A stretch of 41,491 nt of DNA, from positions 1 through 41,491 of the forward strand of contig JACMPP010000027.1 of assembly GCA_014377445.1 (NCBI GenBank), in the 5' to 3' direction. The position numbers were made by a program, and so were the translations under genes. Below are positions 6,884 to 15,543 of the stretch, piece by piece. The stretch is from Oligoflexus sp. Its GTDB lineage: Bacteria > Bdellovibrionota_B > Oligoflexia > Oligoflexales > Oligoflexaceae. Numbering within the stretch: position 1 is the first letter of the stretch; every line of letters starts with the position of its first letter. The notes beneath the pieces are model-generated. The model was not told where the DNA came from. It was given only the letters and a program-made list of their open reading frames with translations, and ran no database searches.

Positions 6884-8080
6884 ATGCGCAGAACATCACC
6901 TCTAGCACTACTCTTGGCCTTAGCTCTCAGCTCCAACTCTAGCTGTACGTACATCCCTGTCGCCAAGGAAATACCCCTCGATTTTCCTAAGTCAAACCCA
7001 AGCCAATACACTCCGGCTTTGCTACCCAAGAATCTGTCCGACGGTATCGCAATCGCGGAGGAGTCCCTCAGCTCCCAGCAGACCAAGCTGCTGCAACAGC
7101 TCGATGAACAACTCCGCTCAGGCACCTACAAAGACATCCACAGCCTGCTCATCTATTCTCAGGACGGTCTCGTCTATGAAAACTATTTCAAAGGCACCGA
7201 TGACTTCATCGAATTTGAAAACGACCTCAAGCGAAACCGCAGTCGTCCGGTAAAGACCTGGACTCAGTTCGACCAACACTACGTGGCATCGGTGAACATG
7301 GGCATCACGTCCCTTCTTACAGGATTAGCTCTCGATCAAACAAAAACGCCGATCACGAAGCCCATTATCGAATGCCTGCCCGAGTATCAAAAAGGCTTTG
7401 ATACGCCAGAAAAAAGACAAACATCCATTGAAGACCTTCTCACGATGCAGTCTGGTTTTGAGTGGAACGAATGGGGTGGCCCCGATCTCGCCCTCCTCTG
7501 GCGCTCCAACAATTTTGTGAACTTTCTGCTCGCGCGTCCGAACACGGGTCCGGGAAGAACTTGGACATACAACAGTGCAGTCCCCAACGTCCTGCTTCAC
7601 TGCGTACAAAACCTCCTGCATCAACCCCTCCGATATTGGGCCGACGAGAACTTCTTTAAGAAATTGGGAATCAAGAATTACAACTGGCAAAACCAGCGCG
7701 ATGCTGTGCCCGAAGCGTCAGCGCGTATGTTTCTGCGCCCTAGGGATCTCCTCAAGATCGGCATCATGATCAAGAGCGATGGAGTTTGGCAAAACCAGTC
7801 CGTTATTCCCGCGGAATGGATCCGAACGCTTCACAAAACAAAAGTCCACGCTGCCACCGACGACTATAGCTACCTCACGTGGCTGCGTGACGTCGATGGT
7901 CATCGCTATCTCTCCTTTGAGGGGGACGGAGGGCAATATCTAAACGTCTATCCCGATATGCAACTCGTGGTGGTCTTGAACCAAGGCAATTACCTCGACT
8001 ACCCACTCTGGAGGAAGCAGATGGATACGATCCAAAAGGAGTTCCTGATCCCAGCCTTCACTCCCAAAGAAAAGCCTTAA
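6884..8080 (+). CDS. Beta-lactamase-fold serine hydrolase homologue lacking the catalytic Lys
   Basis: A 398-residue protein with an N-terminal signal (ALALSSNSSC, possible lipoprotein). The body matches the PF00144 class C beta-lactamase/6-aminohexanoate-hydrolase group: SLLIYSQDGLVYENYF, the SxxK region, SIEDLLTMQSGFEWNEWGG, the Tyr motif YNS (Tyr229) and GDGGQYLNVYP in place of KTG/HxG. The nucleophile motif reads S136-V-N-M139 where family members have S-x-x-K, and the bases (TCG GTG AAC ATG) are unambiguous. Loss of the Lys should abolish or greatly reduce acyl-enzyme chemistry, so this may be a non-catalytic binding protein or have a different general base. Monocistronic, ending in a terminator at 8103-8147. 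Confidence 0.75.
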   Translation: MRRTSPLALLLALALSSNSSCTYIPVAKEIPLDFPKSNPSQYTPALLPKNLSDGIAIAEESLSSQQTKLLQQLDEQLRSGTYKDIHSLLIYSQDGLVYENYFKGTDDFIEFENDLKRNRSRPVKTWTQFDQHYVASVNMGITSLLTGLALDQTKTPITKPIIECLPEYQKGFDTPEKRQTSIEDLLTMQSGFEWNEWGGPDLALLWRSNNFVNFLLARPNTGPGRTWTYNSAVPNVLLHCVQNLLHQPLRYWADENFFKKLGIKNYNWQNQRDAVPEASARMFLRPRDLLKIGIMIKSDGVWQNQSVIPAEWIRTLHKTKVHAATDDYSYLTWLRDVDGHRYLSFEGDGGQYLNVYPDMQLVVVLNQGNYLDYPLWRKQMDTIQKEFLIPAFTPKEKP

Positions 8081-8102
8081 ACATTATCTAGCGTGACAGA
8101 AT

Positions 8103-8147
8103 AATAAAAAAACCCGACTCAAACTTAAAGTTGAGCCGGGTTCTTTA
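8103..8147. terminator. Bidirectional terminator
   Basis: AACCCG-a-CTCAA ... TTGAG-c-CGGGTT, flanked by A-run (8104-8112) and TTCTTTAT, lies between convergent genes at 8080 and 8162. Confidence 0.75.
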
Positions 8148-8161
8148 TAGGAAAAAAGAAA

Positions 8162-8851
8162 TTATTTGCCGTTTGGTGCATCAACCGTGAGCGGGAGCTC
8201 AGCATGCAGGAAGCGTTCAACATCGGTGTAGTCGATGAAGCCACGGACGTTTCCGCCGAGGAAACTATAGATCAATTTTATTTCTGTTTTGCCAGCGAAA
8301 GTGTTCTTAACGCCTTGAACAGCGCAAATATTTTCTTTTACCGCAACGAGGTCTTCAAATCGCAGATGACCGTCTTCATCCTGGAGAGAAGCAAGGGCCG
8401 CGAGAGTTTCGGCGCGATGAGCGTCATTGACCTCTTTGCCTCCCTTAGCAAAGGTAAGCCCGCAATCATGAGCCACGCCAAGGGCGGTATGCAAAGATTC
8501 TAGATTGACGTTGCCAAACACTGAAGTGCCAGCGGTCAATTGACCGCCGGATACTAGCGTCGCAACGGCACCGCATTGGACCACCTTGCAGCCAAGCTCG
8601 CGCGCGGCCTGAGTGATTTTAAGAACACTCACCAGGAGGGGACCAGGACCATTCTTTGACATATCGTAGATGCCTGCGCGCTCCAGCATGCGGTGAAAGG
8701 GGCACAGAATCTTTGGATTTTCAGGGCGTTCACTGCCGTCCAACCCTGGGTATTTGGCTAACAGTTCTTCGCGACCAGCAGCGAAACTGGAGTTGGCCGT
8801 GGGGAGGAGAACGAGAGACGCCAGAATAAGGGATTTAACGATAGATTTCAT
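8162..8851 (-). CDS. Secreted protein with chloroperoxidase-like Cys-Pro motif
   Basis: A 229-residue protein with a cleavable signal peptide (ending NSSFA, residue about 24). PKILCPFHRMLERAGIYD near residue 47 resembles the PCP...NHGY segment of family-2 heme-thiolate peroxidases, where the Cys is the heme ligand. VAHDCGLTF and the later DEDGHLRFEDL also recall features of that family. The N-terminal GLDGSERPENP before the Cys fits too. There is no clear acid-base residue assignment and I could be wrong. The Shine-Dalgarno is weak. If correct it would be a periplasmic or secreted heme peroxidase or peroxygenase. Monocistronic. Confidence 0.5.
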   Translation of the reverse strand: MKSIVKSLILASLVLLPTANSSFAAGREELLAKYPGLDGSERPENPKILCPFHRMLERAGIYDMSKNGPGPLLVSVLKITQAARELGCKVVQCGAVATLVSGGQLTAGTSVFGNVNLESLHTALGVAHDCGLTFAKGGKEVNDAHRAETLAALASLQDEDGHLRFEDLVAVKENICAVQGVKNTFAGKTEIKLIYSFLGGNVRGFIDYTDVERFLHAELPLTVDAPNGK

Positions 8852-9017
8852 AGGTTTGGCTCTTGGTTAAGGTTTGATTGCAGGATTTGGCTTCGTATGA
8901 ATCATAAGCGCGGCCTAGTACTAACCGATGAAATGCCGAAATACAATGTCAATTTATAGGATCCGGAAGATCGCTGAAAGGTCTGGTGCACGATCTTCAT
9001 CGATCCTCCTGAGTAAA

Positions 9018-9803
9018 CTAACCGAGCGACGAAGCATAACGCTTCAACCCAAAATTCCAAACCGTGAGATTGATCCCAAGGAACAAGAGCACAACGAGCA
9101 GAACATGCAGCACCGACATCCAGCCCACCTGTTCAAACAAGGCTTGGGCTGGTACCGAAGCAAAGACCGAGAAGGGCACAAAGGTCATGAGCATTCCGCG
9201 CACGAATCCTTTGAAGATGTGATGCGGCCTTGAAGCAAAGTTAACGCCTTCAAAATAAACCGCCATCATCGCATCGGCGTTTTCCCACCAGAAGACGACC
9301 ATGAGCAAGGAAAACAAAACTAGAAAGTATAGAAACGCCGCACAAATCAAGAGCAGGATATAAACGGCTATCGCCCACCAATGCAGAGTCCCCTGATAAT
9401 GAACGATGGCCCAAGTCAGGATCGATCCCGATATTAAGACATTCGCCAGTGACGCGAAATTTATATAGCGGAAACCTACGAAGAACCACGATGAGATAGG
9501 CTTCGTCAGATAATGATCCAATGCGCCTTGCCGATAAAGTATCTGAAACGAATGATACATGTCCGCAAAGAAGGTCATCTGCAGGGCATCGACGACCATA
9601 AAGCCGCTCACGAAGATCAGAGCCTGCTCTTCGGTCCAACCACCCAGCGAAGGGGTGTGACTGTAGATGATCTTATAAAAGCCCAGAAAGATCGCATAGA
9701 AAACGACGTCCATACAGATCCGAAAGCCCAGCTCGGCTCTGAATTGCATGGCCCGTGAAGCTGCAAAACGCATGAAATTGAGATAGATCCTTAAATAGCG
9801 CAT
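9018..9803 (-). CDS. ABC-2 type permease, DUF990 family (second subunit)
   Basis: A 261-residue membrane protein with about six hydrophobic segments. ILYRQGALDHYLTKPISSWFF near residue 90 is the hallmark segment of the PF06182/DUF990 permeases. It starts 1 nt after the stop of the upstream permease (TAG then ATG at 9803) with AGGGG upstream, so the two are translationally coupled. It should pair with the 9805-10611 permease and the 10608-11597 ATPase as a heterodimeric exporter in the inner membrane. Substrate not evident; relatives are annotated variously as multidrug or viologen exporters. Confidence 0.8.
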   Translation of the reverse strand: MRYLRIYLNFMRFAASRAMQFRAELGFRICMDVVFYAIFLGFYKIIYSHTPSLGGWTEEQALIFVSGFMVVDALQMTFFADMYHSFQILYRQGALDHYLTKPISSWFFVGFRYINFASLANVLISGSILTWAIVHYQGTLHWWAIAVYILLLICAAFLYFLVLFSLLMVVFWWENADAMMAVYFEGVNFASRPHHIFKGFVRGMLMTFVPFSVFASVPAQALFEQVGWMSVLHVLLVVLLFLGINLTVWNFGLKRYASSLG

Positions 9804-9804
9804 A

Positions 9805-10611
9805 CTAGGCCCCTATACCCGAATAATTGCGTACGCCCATGCGGAAAATGAGATTTCCCATACCGTAGAACACCAAAGTCCACAGACCACCGATCCCAAG
9901 TCCCCAGAAAAAATCGCCCCAAAGCAATTTGCCTAGGAGAGCCTCAGCCGGCAAGGCCGCCAGGATAGGAAAGGGAGTGTAAGCAAGTATCGTCTGAGCC
10001 CATGCCGGATAGAGAGTCAGAGGAATTAGCTGGCCGCCAAGCAGCGCGATCAAAAAACTAAAAAGCACGAGCAAGGCCCAGATCTGTTCAAACCAAAATG
10101 CCGTCGCCTGAATTGCCGAGTTGATGACAAAGCGCAAAGCGATCGAAACGAAGACTAAGATCAGGAACTGAAGCATGGCCCCAATTCCTGGCAACGGTTG
10201 CGAGCCTTGAGCCATGATTGCCCAAAACAAAGCCAAAGCCATCACCGACTGGCAAAGACTGATCAGTGAACTGCCCAGATGCATCGCAAAACGAAAGCCA
10301 AAGTAGGGGATCGGATAGACCAGATATTTATTCAAAGCCCCCGTGTAGATGTCTTCAGCCATCCCTGCAAACTGATCGGAGTTGACCTGAACCTTCCGCA
10401 GGATGGATGTGATCATCGTATACAGAACCAGGGTCATGGTCGTATAGCCTTCAAAACCGACACCGCCGCGCGAATCCACCACCGCATTCCAAAGGAACCA
10501 GTTCATCGCCCCGACGATAAAGAGTTCGGCCAAAAGACTCATCCAAAAGCCCCAGGGATAGGCCAGACGAAGTCTGATTTGCCCCGCGAGAACGGATTGG
10601 AACCATTTCAT
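9805..10611 (-). CDS. ABC-2 type permease, DUF990 family (first subunit)
   Basis: A 268-residue permease with six predicted membrane helices and DIYTGALNKYLVYPIPYFGF, matching the conserved G-x-L-x-x-x-L-x-x-P segment of DUF990 permeases. Its ATG overlaps the stop of the ATPase gene by 4 bp and is preceded by AAGGAG. Together with 9018-9803 it forms the membrane channel of the exporter. Confidence 0.8.
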   Translation of the reverse strand: MKWFQSVLAGQIRLRLAYPWGFWMSLLAELFIVGAMNWFLWNAVVDSRGGVGFEGYTTMTLVLYTMITSILRKVQVNSDQFAGMAEDIYTGALNKYLVYPIPYFGFRFAMHLGSSLISLCQSVMALALFWAIMAQGSQPLPGIGAMLQFLILVFVSIALRFVINSAIQATAFWFEQIWALLVLFSFLIALLGGQLIPLTLYPAWAQTILAYTPFPILAALPAEALLGKLLWGDFFWGLGIGGLWTLVFYGMGNLIFRMGVRNYSGIGA

Positions 10612-11597
10612 GGCGTCTCCTTCCTCGAAGTTTGCAGACTATCGATGATATTCCCCAAATCCTCTTCCTCAACCGCGAGATCGGTGACAGGTGCGATCTT
10701 AAGAATGCCCAGGACCGTCTCACTCACCGCATCGCGCGTGATGTGCATGCGCATGAGGCCCGGCTGTTCCGGATCTTCTTTCATCGTGGGAAAGCTCTGG
10801 AGCAGAATCCGCTTTACCGATTCATCCTTGAGCTGGAGACGAATGTTTCGCCCTTGCGCGTAGCTCTCGCTGATATTTCTGAGACTGCCCTCGTACACGA
10901 GTTTGCCTTCCCGCAGAATCAGCAGACGCTCACACAGCGCCTCAACATCTTCCATGTAGTGACTCGTGAGTATCATCGCCGGTTTGAACGTCCGGCTGTA
11001 TTCACTCAAAAAGCTCCGAATCGCCCGCTGCGAACCGATATCGAGACCGATGGTCGGTTCGTCTAGGAAGATGACCTTCGGCTCATGAATCAACGCGGCG
11101 ACCAGCTCAAACTTCATTCGCTCGCCAAGACTCAGACGCCGAATCTGCACTTTCAATAACTTTCTCAGGTCCAAGGTATCGAGGAAGAAATCCAAACGCT
11201 TTTGATAGGCGTCGATTTCAAGCCCATAGATTTCCCGAAGCAGCAGCAAACTATCCGACGCCGGCAAGTCTGGCCAAAGCTGACTCTTCTGCCCCAGCAC
11301 GATTGCGATCTGCTTTTTAAAAGTGTTCTTTCGTTCCCAAGGCACATAGCCCTGTACTTCGGCCGTTCCTGCACTCGGATGCATAATCCCCGCAAGCATC
11401 TTGATCAGCGTCGTCTTTCCGGCACCATTCGCACCGAGCAAACCGACGATCTCGCCAGGGGCCACTTCAAAAGAGATGGGAGCGAGGGCATGGCGATCGA
11501 TCCAGCGACGATTGAAAAGGGAACGCACGGAGCCCATCAGGCCTGGGTCTTTTTCGGGAATGCGATAGGTCTTCTGCAATTGATGAACTTTAATCAT
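10608..11597 (-). CDS. ABC transporter ATP-binding subunit of DUF990 exporter
   Basis: A 329-residue ATPase. Walker A is GANGAGKT (residues 55-62), signature LSLGE (155-159), Walker B KVIFLDE (174-180) and H-loop TSHYMED (His213). A C-terminal extension (from about 240) is typical of the drug-export ATPases paired with ABC-2 permeases. AAAGG lies 6 nt upstream of ATG 11597. First gene of a three-gene operon with overlapping junctions. The extended N-terminal segment before Walker A (about 54 residues, with RRWIDRHALAPISF) fits the class that acts with DUF990 permeases. Confidence 0.88.
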   Translation of the reverse strand: MIKVHQLQKTYRIPEKDPGLMGSVRSLFNRRWIDRHALAPISFEVAPGEIVGLLGANGAGKTTLIKMLAGIMHPSAGTAEVQGYVPWERKNTFKKQIAIVLGQKSQLWPDLPASDSLLLLREIYGLEIDAYQKRLDFFLDTLDLRKLLKVQIRRLSLGERMKFELVAALIHEPKVIFLDEPTIGLDIGSQRAIRSFLSEYSRTFKPAMILTSHYMEDVEALCERLLILREGKLVYEGSLRNISESYAQGRNIRLQLKDESVKRILLQSFPTMKEDPEQPGLMRMHITRDAVSETVLGILKIAPVTDLAVEEEDLGNIIDSLQTSRKETP

Positions 11598-12065
11598 CGT
11601 CGGCCTTTCTCTTAATTCTTCTGAAGATACTTAGAACACAGTAGAAAATGAATGTTGAGTCAGCAAATTTATCATGTAAAGTGTAGGCTTTCGTCTCGGA
11701 TCGGCCTGCCCATGACAGATTAAGTTAAATATAATACGTTTCCCATGTCTTATATATTTGGTACTTGCATAAAAATTGAACGCAGTGGATTCGAAAATAT
11801 TCGCCCATTTCATTCAAAGCCCCTTATAGCTTTCGCTGTATACATAAAGAGTCGGACAAAAAGAATAATCGTCCAGCCTGACTGTTTTATCTCACCTTCA
11901 TTTTATCATTATGCCTACACTCGCGTAGCGAATTAGGAACGCTTGAAAACTCGCGAAATGGCGTCGTAAAGCCTTTTCGGAATTTTTATAGAAACGGCAC
12001 GAATCGTGAAGGGACTGTTTCGACCATAGCTGGCATTTCGCTGGCAACAAACGAGGAGTATTAGT
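11598..12065. other. AT-rich non-coding region upstream of ABC operon and small gene
   Basis: About 470 bp holding the divergent promoters for the exporter operon and the 53-residue gene. Open frames here are short, lack start signals and overlap each other on both strands. I see no clear operator. Confidence 0.4.
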
Positions 12066-12227
12066 ATGCAAAAGCACGACGCGAAAAATGCCCAAGGAAC
12101 CTCAGGAACACAACAACCGAGCAAAAAAGTTGATAGTGATCTCGACCACAAAAAACCAACAACACCCAAGGGAGACCGTATCAACAAAACAGATGATGAC
12201 TTCAATTCACCAAAACGCAGCAAATAG
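12066..12227 (+). CDS. Small hydrophilic, probably disordered 53-residue protein
   Basis: ATG at 12066 follows GAGGAG with about 7-nt spacing. The 53 residues (MQKHDAKNAQGTSGTQQPSK, then KKPTTPKGDRINKTDDDF and PKRSK) contain no hydrophobic core and are rich in Lys, Asp, Thr, Gln and Asn, like stress-induced small hydrophilic proteins. No Cys and no signal sequence. A strong terminator lies 135 bp downstream. Too short for a family call. The combination of a good ribosome site, isolated position and terminator supports it as a real gene. Confidence 0.55.
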   Translation: MQKHDAKNAQGTSGTQQPSKKVDSDLDHKKPTTPKGDRINKTDDDFNSPKRSK

Positions 12228-12360
12228 ACTTGATAGCCTCCCATGCTTCCAATAAAGATATTACTTTTGCCGATGAGTCCTGGGTTATATGTTTGATGGT
12301 TCGTCCGAGGTGTAAACAAAGCGGCTTATGACCAAGGTCGTGAGTTTCAGCGAAGAGAAT

Positions 12361-12390
12361 GATGGGCGACCGCATGGCCGCCCATTTTTC
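12361..12390 (+). terminator. Rho-independent terminator of the small gene
   Basis: ATGGGCG (12362-12368) pairs with CGCCCAT (12379-12385), followed by TTTTTC. Confidence 0.8.
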
Positions 12391-12497
12391 TTAAAAAAAA
12401 TCTCAGACAAGCTCATCAATATGGAATGCTCTCTTAACCTTAATAAACGATTCACATTGACTCGCGCGAGGCGGCAAACTCCAGGGAAACGATCACT

Positions 12498-12616
12498 TTG
12501 ACAGAAGCAAGGACTTATTATGTAAGAACACTGGAAGGCGAAGTCCTCTGCTCTTCAAAACCATAATCCTAAAATATTGAGGGCCAGGTGATGAGCAATC
12601 ACCCGACCCTTTTTTT
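12498..12616 (+). ncRNA. Candidate small RNA with promoter and terminator
   Basis: TTGACA (12498-12503), a 17-nt spacer and TGTAAG (12521-12526, 4 of 6 with the -10 consensus) predict a start near 12532. A strong hairpin, GGG-cca-GGTGAT ... ATCACC-cga-CCC (12581-12609), followed by seven T, ends the unit. The ~85-nt interval between has no usable open frame (the only ATG near a ribosome site is followed at once by TAA). The hairpin may also serve as terminator of the convergent acyl-CoA dehydrogenase gene, which is the main alternative. Confidence 0.35.
12581..12616. terminator. Terminator 3' of acyl-CoA dehydrogenase, best in + direction
   Basis: Stem GGTGAT/ATCACC extended by GGG/CCC with a 3-nt internal loop; T7 on the + side and CAATATTTT on the - side. 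Confidence 0.65.
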
Positions 12617-12639
12617 ATCGAAATTTTTCCGCTAAAGAC

Positions 12640-13797
12640 TTACGCCTTCGATGGATTCTCTTCGATGATCTGACGTGAGATGATCAGACGTTGAATTTGA
12701 TTGGTGCCTTCGTAGATTTGGAAAATCTTCGAATCGCGCATCAGCTTCTCAACCGGATATTCTGTATTGTATCCGTAGCCACCGAAAATTTGCACGGCAT
12801 TTAGAGCCGTACGTACAGCCATGTCGCCGGCAAAACATTTTGCCATCGACGCATACTTGGTGTTACGACGACCGACATCATGCTCATAGGCCGCGCGATA
12901 GACGAGCAAACGGGCGGCTTCGATATCCTGAGCCATGTCTGCCAGCATGAAAGCCACCGCCTGGTGGGCCGCGATAGGTTTGCCCATGGTCACGCGTTCC
13001 TGCGAGTAACGAACGGCGTGTTCAAAAGCACATTGAGCGAGACCAACCGCACTGATTGCAGTACCGGGTCGCGAAAGGTCAAAAGCCTTCATCGCGATCT
13101 TGAAGCCTTCGCCTTCTTGTCCAAGAAGAAAGTTCTTCGGAACTTTCACATCCGTAAACTTGATTGCGCGTGTATCGGAACAGCGCTGACCGAGGTTCAC
13201 TTCTTTTTTGCCAACCTGAATTCCGGCAAGATCGGTCGGAACGATGAAAGCACACATAGCCTTGTGGCCCGCTTTCGGATCGAGAGTGGCAAGGACGTAG
13301 TACCAGGTGGCTTTCGAAGCATTGGTGATCCACATCTTCTCACCGTTGAGAATATAGTGGTCGCCATCTTTCTTCACGGTCGTACAAATCGCAGCCACGT
13401 CGCTACCAGCGTTGGGCTCCGTTACGCAATAAGCAGCCATAACGGGTGCATCGACCATCGGCTTGGCAAAACGCTCAAGCTGCTCCGGGTTGCCGGCAAT
13501 CAACAGGGGCCCAAGGGCAAGGTCATTAGCGCCCATAGCGGTTTGAATCGCTGTACAGCCGTAAGCCAGCTCTTCGGCGATGATCATCTGATCCACGAGT
13601 GGCAGACCCATCCCGCCGACAGATTCGGGGAGGGAGATGCTGAGAAGACCGGCTTCATGCGCTTTTTTCAAAATCGCAGTTGGATACTCCATCGTCTGAT
13701 CGTGATGGGCAGCGGCCGGCATGATCTCTTGACGAGCAAATTTTCTTGCGGCCTCTTGCATCGATTTCTGCTGTTCGGAAAGATCGAGATTGATCAT
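12640..13797 (-). CDS. Acyl-CoA dehydrogenase, short/medium-chain type
   Basis: A 385-residue FAD enzyme, the usual family length. It oxidises acyl-CoA to trans-2-enoyl-CoA and passes electrons to ETF. Diagnostic segments are AYCVTEPNAGSDV, GEKMWITNA, the FAD/ETF region QIFGGYGYNTEYPVEKLMRD and KIFQIYEGTNQIQRL, where the Glu of YEGT is the catalytic base in medium-chain enzymes. AGGAG precedes the ATG by 6 nt. No other beta-oxidation gene is adjacent, so it is probably regulated on its own. The chain-length preference cannot be read from sequence alone. Confidence 0.93.
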   Translation of the reverse strand: MINLDLSEQQKSMQEAARKFARQEIMPAAAHHDQTMEYPTAILKKAHEAGLLSISLPESVGGMGLPLVDQMIIAEELAYGCTAIQTAMGANDLALGPLLIAGNPEQLERFAKPMVDAPVMAAYCVTEPNAGSDVAAICTTVKKDGDHYILNGEKMWITNASKATWYYVLATLDPKAGHKAMCAFIVPTDLAGIQVGKKEVNLGQRCSDTRAIKFTDVKVPKNFLLGQEGEGFKIAMKAFDLSRPGTAISAVGLAQCAFEHAVRYSQERVTMGKPIAAHQAVAFMLADMAQDIEAARLLVYRAAYEHDVGRRNTKYASMAKCFAGDMAVRTALNAVQIFGGYGYNTEYPVEKLMRDSKIFQIYEGTNQIQRLIISRQIIEENPSKA

Positions 13798-14074
13798 CGG
13801 AGTCTCCTGTAATATGTCGACACGGGTCGTAACGAGATAGGGACGTGGCTATCGGGAATCGTCCGGCGAGAGACTGCTATCATGCCAGTAAAGTCTACAG
13901 TTGTGCGCCCAAGGGTATTTTCCTCGATAAACGCAACATTCAAGGATCCGATCATCCCCAAGATTCGCTCTGCAATCAATAACTCTTTTTGAAAGGGGAG
14001 CCCTTATTCAGGCGACGCAGGCCATATCATGCCAATTGGTTCCGGTTTCGGCTCGGATCGCGTATTCCGGACAT
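13798..14074. other. Intergenic region upstream of acyl-CoA dehydrogenase
   Basis: About 280 bp between two co-directional minus-strand genes. It should hold the promoter of the dehydrogenase gene; I see no distinct operator or RNA. Confidence 0.4.
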
Positions 14075-14101
14075 AAAAAAGGCCACCCAGAGTGGGTGGC
14101 T
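14075..14101 (-). terminator. Strong terminator of the PA14 lipoprotein gene
   Basis: Minus strand: GCCACCCA-CTC-TGGGTGGC followed by CTTTTTT. Confidence 0.85.
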
Positions 14102-14123
14102 GATCGTAGCGAAGGCTAAAGGC

Positions 14124-15245
14124 TTATTTGAAAGAAGGAGTTGGGATGTAGACGAAGTTGGTCGAACCCGGTGTCTTCCACTTCAACTCAAGGGCGATGC
14201 GGAAGCGCGGTCCCTGGAAGTAGTTGAGTGCGAGGTTGTGGTCGCCTTTGAGGAGCTGCAAAGTCACTTCTTTGCGGCCGATCGTCAGCGAGTCGTCAGA
14301 ACCTGTACCAACCGCTTGATGCTGACCGTCGTTATCGATAACGAGCGTACCATCGATATAGAGTTTGGAACCATCGTCTGAGTTCAATTGGATGGTGTAC
14401 ATGCCATCCGCAGGAATCACGAGTTGGGTCGTGGTCTTCAGCGCGAACCATTCGACGAGTCCAGGGACATCGGGGAATCCACTGTCGAAGTTGCGAGGTG
14501 CAACCGCGTATTCGGCCATGCAGACTGTGGTGACCTTGCGAGCTTGGTTGGCATCGTTAAAGTCAGGTAGCGCCTGGGCTGTGCTATTAATCTGAAACAC
14601 ATCCGCCACGATCGGGAAGACCATGTTGCCGCGTGAGCAACGAACAAAGATTTGTTCTTTGGGCAGGACGTTGATCATCGTCGAACCAACGATGGTCGGA
14701 TCCGAAACCAAAGTTGCGATGATTGTGACCGGAAAGGTCTTATCATTGCTGAGAGGACTGGTGTAAATTCCGTTTTGATCGATGGAACCGATTTCGGTTT
14801 TGCCGGCAGGACCGGTTATTTTCCAGGTTACGACCGGAGCTGTTGTAAGACCGCTCAAGCGTGCCGTAGCTGGCATTTGGATGCCGCCGGCTTTAATTTC
14901 CGGGGAAGGCGTAGTCACGGTCAAAGTTTGTTTAACAGGAACTTCCTTGCCAGGCGTAGGAGCTGGAGCCGGCATTGGCTGGCCGCCCTTGGTTGGCAAA
15001 GGCGTCGGTTGATTCATCGGCTCGGTAGCGGTTGCTGGCGCCGGAGTCGCGGTTGTCGGCGTGACGTCAGGCATCTCGTCGGCTGCGGTTCCATACGCAG
15101 CGCCTTTCTCAGGCGAACCATCGCCGGACCCGGATTTCCCCAGGTTGCCTTGGTCCTTATCGACGTTTTCAAAGCTTGCATTGCGACAGCTAAACTGCAA
15201 AAGCATCAGCGAAAGTGTAGCAAAAATAGTGTTTCGTATTTTCAT
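14124..15245 (-). CDS. Lipoprotein with Ig-like and PA14 domains
   Basis: A 373-residue protein. The N-terminal signal (MLLQFSC) suggests a lipoprotein. Residues about 25-110 form a Gly/Pro/Thr/Ala linker. Residues about 110-195 resemble a bacterial Ig-like domain (VTWKITGPAGKTEIGSIDQNGIYTSP). The C-terminal 150 residues are a PA14 domain with its hallmark YTIQLNSDDGSKLYIDG followed by TLVIDNDGQH. PA14 domains bind carbohydrates, so an exposed glycan-binding surface lipoprotein is likely. A hairpin (GCCCGAT/ATCGGGC, 15274-15295) sits in its leader. Confidence 0.82.
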   Translation of the reverse strand: MKIRNTIFATLSLMLLQFSCRNASFENVDKDQGNLGKSGSGDGSPEKGAAYGTAADEMPDVTPTTATPAPATATEPMNQPTPLPTKGGQPMPAPAPTPGKEVPVKQTLTVTTPSPEIKAGGIQMPATARLSGLTTAPVVTWKITGPAGKTEIGSIDQNGIYTSPLSNDKTFPVTIIATLVSDPTIVGSTMINVLPKEQIFVRCSRGNMVFPIVADVFQINSTAQALPDFNDANQARKVTTVCMAEYAVAPRNFDSGFPDVPGLVEWFALKTTTQLVIPADGMYTIQLNSDDGSKLYIDGTLVIDNDGQHQAVGTGSDDSLTIGRKEVTLQLLKGDHNLALNYFQGPRFRIALELKWKTPGSTNFVYIPTPSFK

Positions 15246-15543
15246 GGTGCGGAACCTCTTAAGGCCGTGCGATGCCCGATGACACCTTATCGGGCCTCCA
15301 TGACTGAAACTTAAACACCTTCTTTAGAACCCTTGACGCGCCTGGTTTTTTCCTCAATTATTACAGGGTGTAAAGAATGGACCTTATAAGACTTGTCGAT
15401 GGCGCTCAGGCCTCCTGAATTGACAAACCAGTCACTTGACGCGGACTTAGGCTCAGGCTAAGGTCGCGCCAAAAAGATCGATTCATGGGCGGCTTGTTTC
15501 TGACCTGACTTCCTCTTTTCCCGTTGTCCTGAAAGGAATTTCT
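15246..15543. other. Divergent promoter region
   Basis: 298 bp between the PA14 and Pal-like genes. Contains the hairpin GCCCGAT-8 nt-ATCGGGC (15274-15295) close to the PA14 start, without a T-run. No gene seen. Confidence 0.4.

Noticed and set aside
11933..12319. 128-codon minus-strand frame with hydrophobic segments
   Set aside because: Covers the well-supported 53-residue gene on the opposite strand and has no start signal; membrane-like stretches arise from antisense of Lys/Asn-rich codons.
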